Source: Rhodosorus marinus (Eukaryota; Rhodophyta; Stylonematophyceae; Stylonematales; Stylonemataceae). Taken from it: a DNA stretch of 64,000 nt. Of the stretch, positions 33,549 through 44,499 are shown piece after piece. Within the stretch, counting starts at the first letter, position 1; every line of letters begins with the position of its first letter. The translations under genes and the position numbers were made by a program. The notes under the pieces were generated by a model. That model was given only the letters and a program-made list of their open reading frames with translations, did not search any database and was not told the DNA's origin. The stretch lies in contig JAMWBK010000009.1 in the NCBI GenBank assembly GCA_029953675.1, positions 124,001-188,000 of the forward strand. The letters are read 5' to 3'.

Positions 33549-34579
33549 ATGGAGGCTTTTGTGGCAGGTGTTGCTGGTCGTCAGGGTTGTCGACGGGGTG
33601 GGTTGATGAGAAACTTCTTTCGACAGACCGATTGATGGCTTTTTAGAGTGCTTTTTTTTTTTGTTTGCGTTTGGGAGGCTCACGCTATGATTTGTTTGGT
33701 TTTGTTTTGTTTTGAGCAGGTTCCCGTCAGGTATCCTTGCGAGTTGGGATGGTGAGCACGAATGGAGAGTCTGTTTCAATCGCTTAGCGCCGGTGCACAT
33801 TGCCAACAAGTGTTTTCTATTGTTTCTGTGATCTGCTTTCTAGGTTGAAGCTGAGAGACATTTTATAGATGAAGTAGAAGTATTCGGAATGCCAAAGGCG
33901 GTAAGAAACAACGTTCTTGTTGAATGCGCGGAAGCGGAAGAAGTCACCAGCGGTGGTCTCATTCTCGCGACGACAACGGTTGAAAAGCCCAACTACGGAG
34001 TAGTAAAGAGTGTGGGAACGGGATATCGATACCCGACGACGGGTGTTCAAGTGCCCATGGTAATCAAGCCTGGAGACTGCGTAATTTATGGAAGTTATGG
34101 CGTGGATGAAGTATTAATCGACGACGAAGACCACGTATTCGTTTCCCAAGACGCTGTACTGGCCAAGGTCAGCGGAGACTACAAAGCTGCAAATGTTGAA
34201 CCTATTTACGACACAATGCTCGTAAGGCGTGACTCATCTGCTGAGGAGCTTGGGTCTGGCCTCATGCTTTCCGCAAAGGCGCAGTCCAAACCGAACACTG
34301 GAACCGTAAGTTTAGCACAGAAGAAGGCTAACAAATCATCTCGAAGCCAGGGGATTGCTTTCGTTGCCCGTATCAGTTTTCTGATTCCACATACCTTGGC
34401 ACCTTTAGATTCTTTCCGTGGGGAACGGCAGACTCATGGAAGGCGGAGAGTTTGAGCCAATACCTTATGCTGTTGGCGATCGTGTGATCTTCGCATCTAC
34501 GGCGGGAACACCCGTTAAGTTCGAGGGAGCTGAGCATGTCTTGGTGCGAGTTGTAGAGGTGCTTGCCAAGGTTGAGTAG
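33549..34579 (+). CDS. CPN20: Plastid co-chaperonin Cpn20 (double GroES domain)
   Basis: Four exons (33549-33597, 33720-33751, 33844-34305, 34409-34579) give 237 residues. Two GroES/Cpn10 domains run in tandem: the first with VLVECAEAEEVTSGGLILAT and GDCVIYGSYGVDEVLIDDED, the second with MLVRRDSSAEELGSGLMLSA, GTILSVGNG and GDRVIFASTAGTPVKFEGAE. Tandem Cpn10 domains are typical of plastid Cpn20, which caps Cpn60. The N-terminus MEAFVAGVAGRQ is a short basic leader with the FV motif; the exact donor of exon 1 is uncertain because several GT sites share the phase. Exon 2 ends in ATG right before GTGAGC, so a second in-frame start (MVEAERHF) would give a protein without the leader. It is convergent with isoamylase. 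Confidence 0.85.
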
Positions 34580-34895
34580 CGAATGTCCATGAGGCTCTTT
34601 ATTTTTTGGGGCCATCAACGTTATGGTCGTTATGAACAGGAAGGTCTTTTCCACGCAAACATGAATAAAAACAATGTGATGGATGCTACGGCGGCTATGC
34701 CAGTTCGGTTCGAGCCGGCGCGTGGTAGCGGCTGGCCGTGCAGTACGTTGGAAGATTGATCTCCTGTCCAAGTGCACGAGCACCTTTTATACACAGCACT
34801 CACGATCTGCTACGAGGAACTCTAGCGAACTTCAGGCCTCAGAGCGGAATCGCTTCCCCGCGCAAATGGGGTCGATCTTACGTAAGGCTTTCTTC
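34580..34895. other. Intergenic region between convergent CPN20 and isoamylase
   Basis: 316 bases between the stop codons; it holds 3' flanks only. I see nothing else. Confidence 0.5.
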
Positions 34896-37869
34896 CTACT
34901 CCGGAGGCTCTGCCTCTTCTTCATCGGGCATCGCGGCAAGGTCCTTTAGATTGAAACGCGAATACGTTCTGGGTACGTGCAAGTTCACCATTGATGGACT
35001 CTCCTTGATGGGGTCTAGCTTCTGGAACGTTTGTGCCCGTTTAAGGATTCCAAGGCCAGTGCCAAATGCCCCAGAAGAACTCGCCGTTGCAGCAGAGGGC
35101 ATGAAGGTATTCCTGAACGACTTGACTCTCTTGAGACTGTCCGCCTCCATGGAAGGAAGAGCTTTCATCACCAAGCACGAGTACGGAGCCATTTGATAGT
35201 TCCCAGAAATCTGATAATTGCCATCCCCCTGTAAAATAACGGTGGTCACAAAAGACCAAAAACCTATGAGAGCGTGAAGCATTTTGCGGTGGATGGAAAC
35301 CCTCCGCACTAGCGCCGTGGCCACCTACCGTCGCGAAGTCTTTGGGGCTGGCCAAATTTGTGTCTATTATCCTGTACCAGGAGCGTCCGTCCTGCCGATT
35401 GGGAAGCGTAAGCCCGTAGTGGTGATGGCCAGCGTTGAAAGCTACGTACAGATCGTCAGATTTTTGATGATCTACGAACGTAAAGGCCAAAAAGTTGTAA
35501 CCCGAATCCCACTCTGGTTCGAAAGGCTTGGAACCATGCCATCGGATGTCCTTCGAATTTAGAAACTTGTCCCTGCAGAGGATTTTGTGGCGCTTTCTGA
35601 AATCGATGAGCTTTTCCATGAAACGCCGCATTTCGTGGCCAGCTTTTGAGGTGTTCCAGTGGAAATAGTTTTTCTGCTGATCCTGACACCAGGCGTTGTT
35701 GTTTCCGCCCTTAGAATGGCAGTACTCATCTCCCATAAGTATCATAGGAGTGCCAGCTGACAACATTAACGCCACCTAAGAAATACGAAAATACAAATTT
35801 CAACCATCGGCGAGGTGGGCGAATACTACTGGAGGGAAGGTCTACGAACGGGGAGTAGAAGACATGCCGGACACATGTGAAGTGCTTACCATGAAATTTT
35901 TACACTGCCGATGACGAAGGGTGTTGATTTCGTTCTGACCAGTTTCTCCTTCCAAGCCGCAGTTCCACGAGTCGTTGTGCTTTTCGCCGTCGTTATTGTT
36001 CTCCCCGTTTTCCTGGTTGTGCTTCTCATTGTAGCTCACCAAGTCGAACAGAGAGAATCCGTCGTGAGCAACGATAAAGTTTATCGAATGAAACGGCTGT
36101 CTCCCATTTTGATAGAGGTCTGCAGAGCCACATATCCTCGTCGCAAATTCCTAGTTTTCAATGAGCACGCAAAAATATGTGTTAAACAAGGACACCATAC
36201 CGGATACTTCTAGACGCCGTGCCAACATACTCCGATCGTCCCTTGGTCCCCTTTGATAAACTTGCGGACGCAGTCTCTATACTTTCCATTCCATTCTCCC
36301 CAGTGTCCAAAATGAGGAAACTTTCCAACCTGAGTTCCGACATCAAGCATGGAAGTGAGGATCCTGGGGTTCTTCTAGCTTGAATACACCGGTGCTGTTC
36401 CGCATACCTGGTAGAGACCAACTGCATCCCAAGGCTCCGCAATGAACTTAATATCCCGAAGAGTTGGATCTTTCGTGATTCTCTCGATCGCTGGAGGCGA
36501 GTCTAAAGGCGTACCATCCTGGCTGCGCGTCATCTCCGACGCGAGGTCAAACCGAAACCCATCAATTCCCATCTCATGAACCCAGTACCGTATGCAGATA
36601 TGGAACCACTCCGCCACGATGGGGTTGTTCAAGCTGACAGAATTGCCACATCCAGTATAGTCGTGGAACTTGCCCCGCTTGGTGATGTAGTATGTCTCGG
36701 TGGCAAGCCCTTTGAAAGAAAAGAATCCAGGTCCAAGAAAGGATTCGCCGAATTCCGCTGTGTGGTTGAAGACAACGTCTAAAAAGACCTCTATCCCTGC
36801 ACGGTGCAGCTCCCTGACCATGGTCTTGAACTCATCCAGTGCAGACCACGGATCGGAACCCACCGCATAGCGGTTCATGGGAGAGAAGAAATTTACCGTG
36901 CTGTATCCCCAGTACTGACATAGGGGTTTGCCTGCAGGCGAAAGCAAGTCACTGTCGGGCTTAGCGCGAAACACGCGATATCATCGACGAGCATTTTGAG
37001 ATTGCCTACCTGTAAAAGGATTCTTTTTATCCCATTCGGTCTCATTGAACTCCATAACCGGCAGCAGCTCCACACAGTTCACTCCCAGTGACTTCAGGTA
37101 CGGAATCTTTTCCACAACACCGCAATAACTCCCGGGGTTACTGCACCCAGAGTCTGCGCTCATGGTGAATCCTCGAACATGCATCTCGTAAATAACGAGG
37201 TCCTAGAGGTACCAAAGAGGGCCCCATGTGAAACGCGTGAGTCATTGGGAACATTCTCGCCGAATACAGAGACATCGCTGACGAACCTTCATTGGGATAC
37301 GGGGAGGAAGGACTCCTTTCCAGTCGAAGTCGAATACTTTCTTTGGTAATATTACGCTGCGCGGACTGTAGCCTCCGGCAATGTTGTTGAAATGCTGCGG
37401 ACCACGTGGGGAGTCCAAGCAATAAGATATGGGATCCATCACGAGATCTTTTTTCCAGCGACTCTTCTCAGCTATTCCAACCCTAAACATGTAGGAGTAC
37501 CCCTCGCAGTACGGAGAAACCATAACTGAACGTAATGGTCGATGTAAGCGGATAGTCAATACCACCAATTGCTTCGCTGATATACATACCATGCCAAACC
37601 TGGCCAGTCCTGTTCAATTTCTTGCTCAGCTTGATCTCTATTCGCTTCGAGTCCTTTGCGGTCTCTGGCGGATAAAGCACAAGGGAGAAATCTTCGCTCT
37701 CCCTTGCGTAAACAGCGAAGTTTGCACTTTCTCCTCTTGGCGAGAGCCCTAACGGTAGAGGATATCCTCTCGCTACAAGCAAATGACTGTTCAAGTCCCC
37801 ACCCCCAATCTCAGTAACGCTTGGGTTTCCAGCAATCGGCTGCGGAGGCCCAAACGAAACCCTCGCCAT
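34896..37869 (-). CDS. ISA: Isoamylase-type starch debranching enzyme (GH13)
   Basis: Eight exons (37590-37869, 37287-37525, 37010-37202, 36408-36931, 36231-36329, 35890-36150, 35329-35775, 34896-35228) join in phase to 791 residues. The N-terminal CBM48-like part has [20 protein letters not shown] and [19 protein letters not shown]. The GH13 barrel has [42 protein letters not shown] (nucleophile Asp), [10 protein letters not shown] (acid/base Glu) and [20 protein letters not shown] (stabiliser Asp). The C-terminal beta domain ends at about [16 protein letters not shown], followed by about 80 extra residues with basic and acidic stretches ([13 protein letters not shown], ending DEEEAEPPE). 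Isoamylase trims alpha-1,6 branches during starch crystallisation. No leader is evident, which fits cytosolic floridean starch. Confidence 0.95.
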
Positions 37870-39019
37870 TCTGTCCCACCCAAACTTCTCAACAGACCTC
37901 TTCTCTTAAACTACATATATGTGTCTAGAGACCAAGTAAACAAAAACACAACTCCAGATCTAGGTACAAATGAAACCTTCCCTAGTCAAAGATCTGTCCA
38001 TCGCAAACGTCCCCAACCCCTTCCCCTCTACCACATCCCACCCCCCGCCTCCAACCCCCATTCAATACCGTTCCCCCTCATAAATAGATCCTCTTCTAAA
38101 ACTAAAAATTTGGACTTCCAATGATTCAATACGCTCATGTTTTCTCTATCTTTTTACCCGGCCAATCTATGATCCAGATTCCCAAACAGAAAAACCAGTC
38201 TCTGCCTGTGCCATTGTCATCAATCTGACAGGAAACAACAAAATGACCCCCCCCCCAAAACAACCCTATTCAATTATCAGATTCTTAATGAAAAAAAACA
38301 CACCAAAAACATTTCGTATTTATATCCATTCGCATAACCCCCTTCTATGTATATATCCAATAACCGATTTTATTCTTTTTTAATTTATATAGATCACATT
38401 CTAGTTTTCTACATGGAAACTCTTTACCCCCTTTTGAATCCGTACACTCTGTACGGGCAACCCCCCCAAGGCAGTTGGAAAATCCATAATCGCAAAGCTG
38501 TGCGTGCGCACCAGATGTTCTTCTTCATTCTTGAGCAAATCAATATATATATTAAGAGGAGAACCTTCATAATTGGTATTCTTTTTTCCGTTAAATTTAT
38601 GCACTGGATATTTAAACTGTTTTTTGTTGTCGTTTTCTGATTTTTCTGCATTAATATTTTTTGACAATACACTTTAATTGCTGGCTGTCTGTTTTGTCTA
38701 AAATAGTTGCCATCGACGGATTGCAGTGGAGATTGTAAGAGGATTCTGAGTCCCACGTGCGGCTGGTTGGAGGGACCCCATTTCTTCTTTGGACTGGTGT
38801 TAGAGGTATTATCTACTGATCGTCGTCCTCTGGGCACCAGTGCCCTATGGTTAAGGCTAGTTACACCTTGCGCAGCTAGGCGGTTGGTTTCGCAACTGAG
38901 CAAGGCCTCGGGGGTACAGGCGCTTTAGCTGTCGCTTTTTTCTCATATTAATCGTATGCTACAAGATTTTTTAATATTTATTACGTCAAGGCAGACCTCA
39001 GCAGGCAAGTTTGGACCTC
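37870..39019. other. AT-rich intergenic region between isoamylase and SLP phosphatase
   Basis: 37870-38130 is C-rich leader. 38270-38700 is an AT-rich island. 38700-38940 is a GC-richer stretch ending GCTGTCGCTTTTTTC, which could be a polymerase III terminator, but I could not fold or name an RNA. No protein-coding gene is supported. Confidence 0.45.
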
Positions 39020-40249
39020 TCACAAGGAGCGCAGGGCTGCTCTTACCGAACCCTTCTCAGTGAGAACATTTACATCGTCACCTTTGATTTCCAGCACCTC
39101 AGGCTTCCCGCTATAAGAAAAAGACATTCCTGTGTCGATTCTCCATATCTGGTTTCCGCAAGCACAGTTTGCTCCGAATTCGTGCGGCGTATGGCTACGT
39201 AGAAGATTGCAGAGAAAAATGGCAGAACACAATTTAGCGAAGAATAACACAGTTGGTCTCTGCACGGATTGTTGAAGCCTTACCCGACCACCATTCTGTC
39301 AGCTTCCATCATGTTCAACGTTTTCTCCAGTTCCTTGCATGTGTTGGACGCCGAGAAGAGCCGCTGGTACGTAGAGTAGTCTCTCATCCAGACAGGAGAC
39401 TCACTCGCTCTCAAGATCCATCTTGGCTCGGGCATCTTACCAAGCAACCACCCGCGAACCCTTTCGTTAATGGCTTCAATTGAGCCGAATGCGCGGACAT
39501 GTTTAGTCGTCAGGCCGCCGTGAACAAATACATTCCGGCCAATCTGAAGGCATGTCCCCAGTCAACGTGTGAAGTATGTCACAATGAGCCTCTACGAATT
39601 CAATCCCTAAGCACGCTTATTGGCCAAAAAGCCTTGGTGATCCTACCTGAAGGACTAGGTTGCAGTCTGCCAACCTTACAGCAATATCTCCTCCTGGCCT
39701 TAACGCTACCGCCCGCTGCTTTGCATTTTCGGGAAGACTCTCAAACTTACTCCTTACTTCATCTGACATGGGCGTGGAATCGTCAAACACGGCGTCTTGA
39801 AAATCGCTGAACCCTCCCTCGCTGACGAACTTGAAGTCCAAAGCAACATTCAACAGTTCGTGATTGCCAAGCGTCATGTGTACATCTCCACCCTGCGCTT
39901 GCGCCTCTTCCTTCAAGGACCACAAAAGCTCGAGAATCGCAATCTCCTGATTGCCCCTGTCCAGAACGTCTCCAACCTGAACCAAGTTCGTGTTCCCTCC
40001 AATCCAGTTACCATCAGGCGTGATCAAGTTAGCCGCTCGGAGAGCCCTCATGGTAGCATACAAATCACCATGCAGATCACCAATTGCCACAATCCTTTCC
40101 ACTTCCGGAAACCTGCATTGGATCTTCCCCTCAACAGTGCTTCCTTCAGCCTTGCACCAAACAGCCCCTCGTCTCCTTCCCTCTACCCTACGCAAATCTC
40201 TCCCAGAAGTGCTCAGTGGAACACTTGAAACAAAACTTGTTCCCATCAT
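39020..40249 (-). CDS. SLP1: Shewanella-like protein phosphatase, plastid (PPP metallophosphoesterase)
   Basis: Three exons (39647-40249, 39284-39543, 39020-39194) give 345 residues. Metal-binding PPP motifs are in order: IVAIGDLHGDL (GDxHG), LVQVGDVLDRG (GDxxDRG), HMTLGNHE (GNHE), VFVHGGL and MVVGHT followed by CACGNQIWRIDTGMS. The spacing and the DRG plus late GHT/WRIDTGMS blocks match the SLP subgroup found in plants and bacteria. The first 40 residues (MMGTSFVSSVPLSTSGRDLR, Arg-rich, then VWCKA) look like a plastid leader with the FV motif. Plant SLP1 is a chloroplast phosphatase of unclear substrate. Confidence 0.85.
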
Positions 40250-41438
40250 CGTTAGCCCTATTTTCAGTTAGAAAAGGATTCTGAAGTGTTTTGAAGAGCC
40301 CCTCTCATCCAAAAACAAGCTCAGCTTAACCATCAATTCAAAGCTGACCAGACACCTACTCCTCCATTCCCAGTTTTCAACCTGCTCCTCTAAAACGACT
40401 TGCAGCTACCAACGACCTGCTTACCAACGACTTCCAACCAATCGGCCATTTCACGAAAGCCACAGAAGCCAAATAGCCAATGATAATCTGTAATTAATCT
40501 ATTCTATCCAATGGAGTGAGAAGAAACAGTTCCGTTGGAGAATATTTGATTCCTGGTTAAATATTCTCGATTTCTCCTCTTCCTAATTTGTGCGTTGCTT
40601 GTGTGCAATAAGCACAAATTGCTGCGAAAATTGCGTCCAAAAGGTATGATGGCAGGAACTAAGCCGGGGAGGGAAAGCTGTTCGTTTCTGGAAGAAGTTA
40701 CACGATGATATTGACTATCGTTTGCTATTTTGGACTCGATCACGCGATAAATGATGCTTAGGGAATTACGCTCTTCATATTATGTTGATTTTCCGTATGT
40801 ATGTCTGTATAGAATGAAGACCAAGCGCTTCATATCAAGGAACTTCGGCACCCTTGTACATGCTTCGCACTGGCAGGGTCTTATAGCGGAGCTGGGCGGC
40901 CCCGTAATGGAGCATTGGCGACGCCGTGCTAATAGTCGGTCCCGAGAACCCCTACACTCGCCCTTGGTCAGTGGGCACTGCTTCTATGTTCAGAACGGCG
41001 CGTCCCTCAAAGCCAAACAACTCCTCGATCTCAGGGACAATGGGAAACTAGTCCCTCGAGATGCAAGAGTGAAACACCCTGGTACCTTTGCTATAAGATG
41101 TTCGAGAGGCGGTACGTACTCGAGGCACTGAGATCAACGTTTGTGGCATAGGAGGGGCTATGAGGAGGTCGTTCCCCCAAGTTATACACTTCTCATATGC
41201 TTTAGGCATCATCTATTGCATCGTTGTCGAGTATGAATCGCATCGCAATGAAAACCCTTCTAATTCTCAACAGCGATCCTGCGTTGCCTTCTGACGACAA
41301 AATTATCAAAAATCAATGGAAAAGGAAGTACCATAACCAGTCCAGAAAGCCGGAGGCACATCTGGTCACTATACAGAGCCATACTCTTCACGGAGGATAA
41401 ACAGGAGTGCGCAGATTGTACTGAGCTAGAAGTAGCAA
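40250..41438. other. Intergenic region with one unsupported open frame
   Basis: CCAAT words lie at about 40437 and 40475, upstream of SLP1. A 126-codon plus-strand frame with a real ATG at 40751-41131 contains HWQGLIAELGGPVMEHWRRR but has no family resemblance; it may be a small gene or chance. The remainder is 3' flank of the sulfotransferase. Confidence 0.35.
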
Positions 41439-42674
41439 CTACAGTTGCAACACGGATACTTGCGAAGCTGGGGCTCGAATGAAATCTCGCCCGCCCCTCG
41501 TATATCCAAGCTTATCGTAGTCTGCTGTGTACAGTGATGCCAAAATATCTATCGCCTCCTGATTAATTTTGTCTCCGATGCCGTTTGTTTCCGTCTTGAA
41601 TTCCGTAATGTCAAACACCGCTTGTGGAATCCTGGACATCCCTAGCCCGTTCAGAAGCTTTGTCGTGTCGGCCACATAAGATTCTGAGTGCAGGATGAAG
41701 TCGTACTGAACCTTGTCCATCCCGCAGATGACGTTGATCGAATCCCAGACCTCATCACCATCGAACCCGTTCTCCTGTACCTGCTTCAGAAATTCCACGA
41801 ATGTCAATCTCGGGAGTTTCGATACGTCGTTGTTCCGGACGAAATCAACCCCCTTCAGGTGTTGCATGAACTGTTTGTATCCTTCCGAACCCGCGTCTTT
41901 CTTCACGAACTTGTCAACATACACAGCATGAAGCCTTGTTGAAGGATTTCTCACAAAGGCAATTCGCTTGTATCCGCTGGCAGTGAAAACGCTGTCCTTC
42001 TCCTGGGGGCTCAGATCCGTGAACCGCTTCAGCTTCGCAATCTTCGTCAGGGCGCTCTGCAAGGGGAATAAAGTAGCCCGCGGGGCTAGGCAGACCAAAA
42101 CCTTTTTGCTGGGATCGGCATATACTGTGTATAGAACCTGCTCTCTCTTCTGGGGATCCGGAATAGTACCAGCAGGATTCCCTGCGGCGGCCGCTGGTTT
42201 TGGCGGCAGTGGCTTCGCGATTTGTGGCTTAGCACCGGCACCTGCCGCTATTCCAGTGCTCGGATTGGATCCAGGCACGGAACCCACCCCAGACGCTCCA
42301 GAAGGATTACTGCCCGTTGGAGCTTGAGGCTGGGGCGGTGGTGCAAAACCAGCGTCTCCCTGAACGGTTGCACTCTTTTGTGCCGGAAAGAGATCATCTG
42401 GAGAGATAATTACAAACACGGACGAGCTACTTCAGAACCAGATCTAAATTTCAGCCCCTTCATCAAACCCCCAAAAACAAGAAGCAAAGTCTGCTGAATG
42501 ACCAATTTTACCAGATTGCAGAGGTGCGGTATTCAAAAGAATCGCCGGAACCACAAACCAGATGAAGATGAACACAGTTTGTAACTTTCCTGCCTTCCCG
42601 GCAAAGGTTGATGTCAACGAAAACAACCCAGTGTCCTGTCGCTTCTTGTAAGGGAGTTTTCTCCCCAAATCCAT
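41439..42674 (-). CDS. Golgi-type carbohydrate sulfotransferase (Sulfotransfer_2 family), type II membrane protein
   Basis: Two exons (42512-42674, 41439-42397) give 373 residues. The topology is type II: a basic cytosolic N-terminus (MDLGRKLPYKKRQD), one membrane anchor (about residues 31-50, VFIFIWFVVPAILL) and a Pro/Ala/Gly-rich stem (about residues 60-120). The catalytic part has a 5'-phosphosulfate-binding-like strand-loop (KVLVCLAPRATLFPLQSALT) and the 3'-phosphate motif KRIAFVRNPSTRLHAVYVDK, then CGMDKVQYDFILHSESY. These match the VRxPxxRLxSAYxDK and YDFI blocks of carbohydrate sulfotransferases. In a red alga a likely acceptor is a cell-wall galactan; that is inference. The 5'-binding loop is less conserved than in animal members. 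Confidence 0.75.
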
Positions 42675-43404
42675 ATTTGCAACAACGCACCGAGCTGCAA
42701 AAAAAACACACACACACACAAAAAAAGCCTCTTCAAATCTTCCACGCACTTTCCCTTGCAAAGCACTATTCAAACTATAAGATCAGAAAGTGCTCATTCA
42801 TCTCATGCTCATCATCATCCACCCGCCCTGTCCCCTCCCTTCCCTCAATCCCTTCCCCCGCCAGAAGAGCTTTCACCCATCGCATTCTGACCCATGACAA
42901 TCAGTACCTTCAAACGTCTTGACGTGTTACGACACATCCAACCCAATCAACAAACACTCCTATTTTTCAAGGGGCTCCTTAAATAATACAAAAATAAATA
43001 ACAAATTCACATTTATAGAAAGATTTACCAAAGCTTTATTCATAATTATTGGAAACTTTATTCAATAATCACCAATCAAAAGTAAATAAAACCGGAGCGT
43101 ACGCAGCGAACAGCCACGTGTCTCAATCTCATGGTTTATTATTCTTCACAAAACAATTTTATTGATTGATGTTCTCTTTTTTAAGAAATATGATTAGTTA
43201 ATATTTTCGTTGTAGATTGATGCTTAACCCTTGCGATGATATTGTTGGCTATAATTTTAGGTATAAAGTTTTATATTTTGCCTAATTCAATCATTTCGAG
43301 AGTGACTGACCTCGGATGAGATCGGGGCTTAGGCAAGCACTTGGGCTGGTGCACCGTTGAATGCGGTGGGTGGACGGCTGCTTTCCTAACTAAGATTCTG
43401 AAAC
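42675..43404. promoter_or_regulatory. Divergent AT-rich region between sulfotransferase and LPA3-like genes
   Basis: A C-rich leader with a (CA)n run at about 42708-42722 is followed by an AT-rich island at 42955-43290, with CACCAATCAAAAG near 43070 and ATTGATTGATG near 43162. The arrangement suggests a bidirectional promoter. Confidence 0.5.
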
Positions 43405-44232
43405 ATGGACAATACAGAGGCCTTCGCTTGCTTTGTACCATCTGCAAGATGGGGCCGCAGCGGAATCGTCCGGAGCAGGACGTGTGTGGTGAGGTGTTCT
43501 GGAGATTTGATTCCGCAGTCGCACGCGGAGGTTCTCTCCGGGATTGAGAAGAGTATCAAGGTCGCTATGAGCGACGGAATGAAATTGTTAGAGGTTCAAT
43601 TTCCGCCAACAGCCACAGCTGCGGCTTCCGCTGCACTGAACGAAACCATGGATGCAAATCGTCGTCATACTCGAGAGCTCATCAGAGGCTTTACGATGGA
43701 GTATTCTGGGCGTCTTTCGGTGGCTTTTCCAGATAAAGGGGAAGCTGTTCTCGCACAGAGATCCTGGAGAGTTGATGAGGGAGAAGACAGGTTTTATATC
43801 TCGACTATTGAGGCTGCTCCGCGAGATCCAAATGCTGAACTTTTCTTCGTTCTCAACCCTGGATTCAACGTCGATGAGTACATCAACCTAGAGAACTTTG
43901 ACGACGAGAAAAGAACCGTTGTCGTGATCAACGGCGAACTGGATCGCATCAGAGGAGGGTATTATCCTCGAATATTCTATCCGAAACTGCACAAAGTAGC
44001 AGAGCGGTCTCTGAGAAAGTTTGTGCCCATATACTTCTTCAAATCCTATCCCAACCGTGGCACGCTGCTGCGTTCCTATCCGGGCCCCTGGAGATTGTTT
44101 TATACCAGCGGGCAGGGAGAAATAACGTGCCTGATAGAGTCCGAAGAACGGCCATCTTATCAAGAGATGGAAAGGATTCTTCGGAAAGCTGCGGATGACG
44201 AAAGGCTTAGCTCTTACGACGACGAAATGTGA
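43405..44232 (+). CDS. DUF1995 / Low PSII Accumulation 3-like plastid protein
   Basis: A single open frame of 275 residues starts at the ATG at 43405. The leader MDNTEAFACFVPSARWGRSG is basic with an FV motif. The DUF1995-like body has SGIEKSIKVAMSDGMKLLEV and QFPPTA, then RLSVAFPDKGEAVLAQRSW, AELFFVLNPGFNVDEYINLE, RTVVVINGELDRIRGGYYP and VPIYFFKSYPNRGTLLRSYP with GPWRL. That order is typical of LPA3 and relatives, which help photosystem II assembly in plastids. Its 3' end faces acetylornithine aminotransferase 267 bp away. Confidence 0.75.
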   Translation: MDNTEAFACFVPSARWGRSGIVRSRTCVVRCSGDLIPQSHAEVLSGIEKSIKVAMSDGMKLLEVQFPPTATAAASAALNETMDANRRHTRELIRGFTMEYSGRLSVAFPDKGEAVLAQRSWRVDEGEDRFYISTIEAAPRDPNAELFFVLNPGFNVDEYINLENFDDEKRTVVVINGELDRIRGGYYPRIFYPKLHKVAERSLRKFVPIYFFKSYPNRGTLLRSYPGPWRLFYTSGQGEITCLIESEERPSYQEMERILRKAADDERLSSYDDEM

Positions 44233-44499
44233 AAAGGACTGCAGGACGTCCTTGGGAAGTTCTTGTGCGTTTGCTGACGTGCTCTGCTTCCTTCAATTTC
44301 AAGGTCTTCAACGCCGCTATGGGAAGACAGCATGCATCTCATCCTGTCTCGACTATTGCAAAGGATCGGGCAGGAACTCCGAAGTTGCCCACGGAATGGG
44401 TTGTGGGGAGCTAATTACATTGAATAACTAAAATTTTGTTTATGCGATACTCTATATATATGTCGTTCACGAAAACGAAAAACCAAAGTTCCTCGAGAG

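Noticed and set aside
43405-44232. LPA3-like gene extended by a further exon after 44232
   Set aside because: The sequence after the stop has donor- and acceptor-like words but no coding-like continuation in phase.
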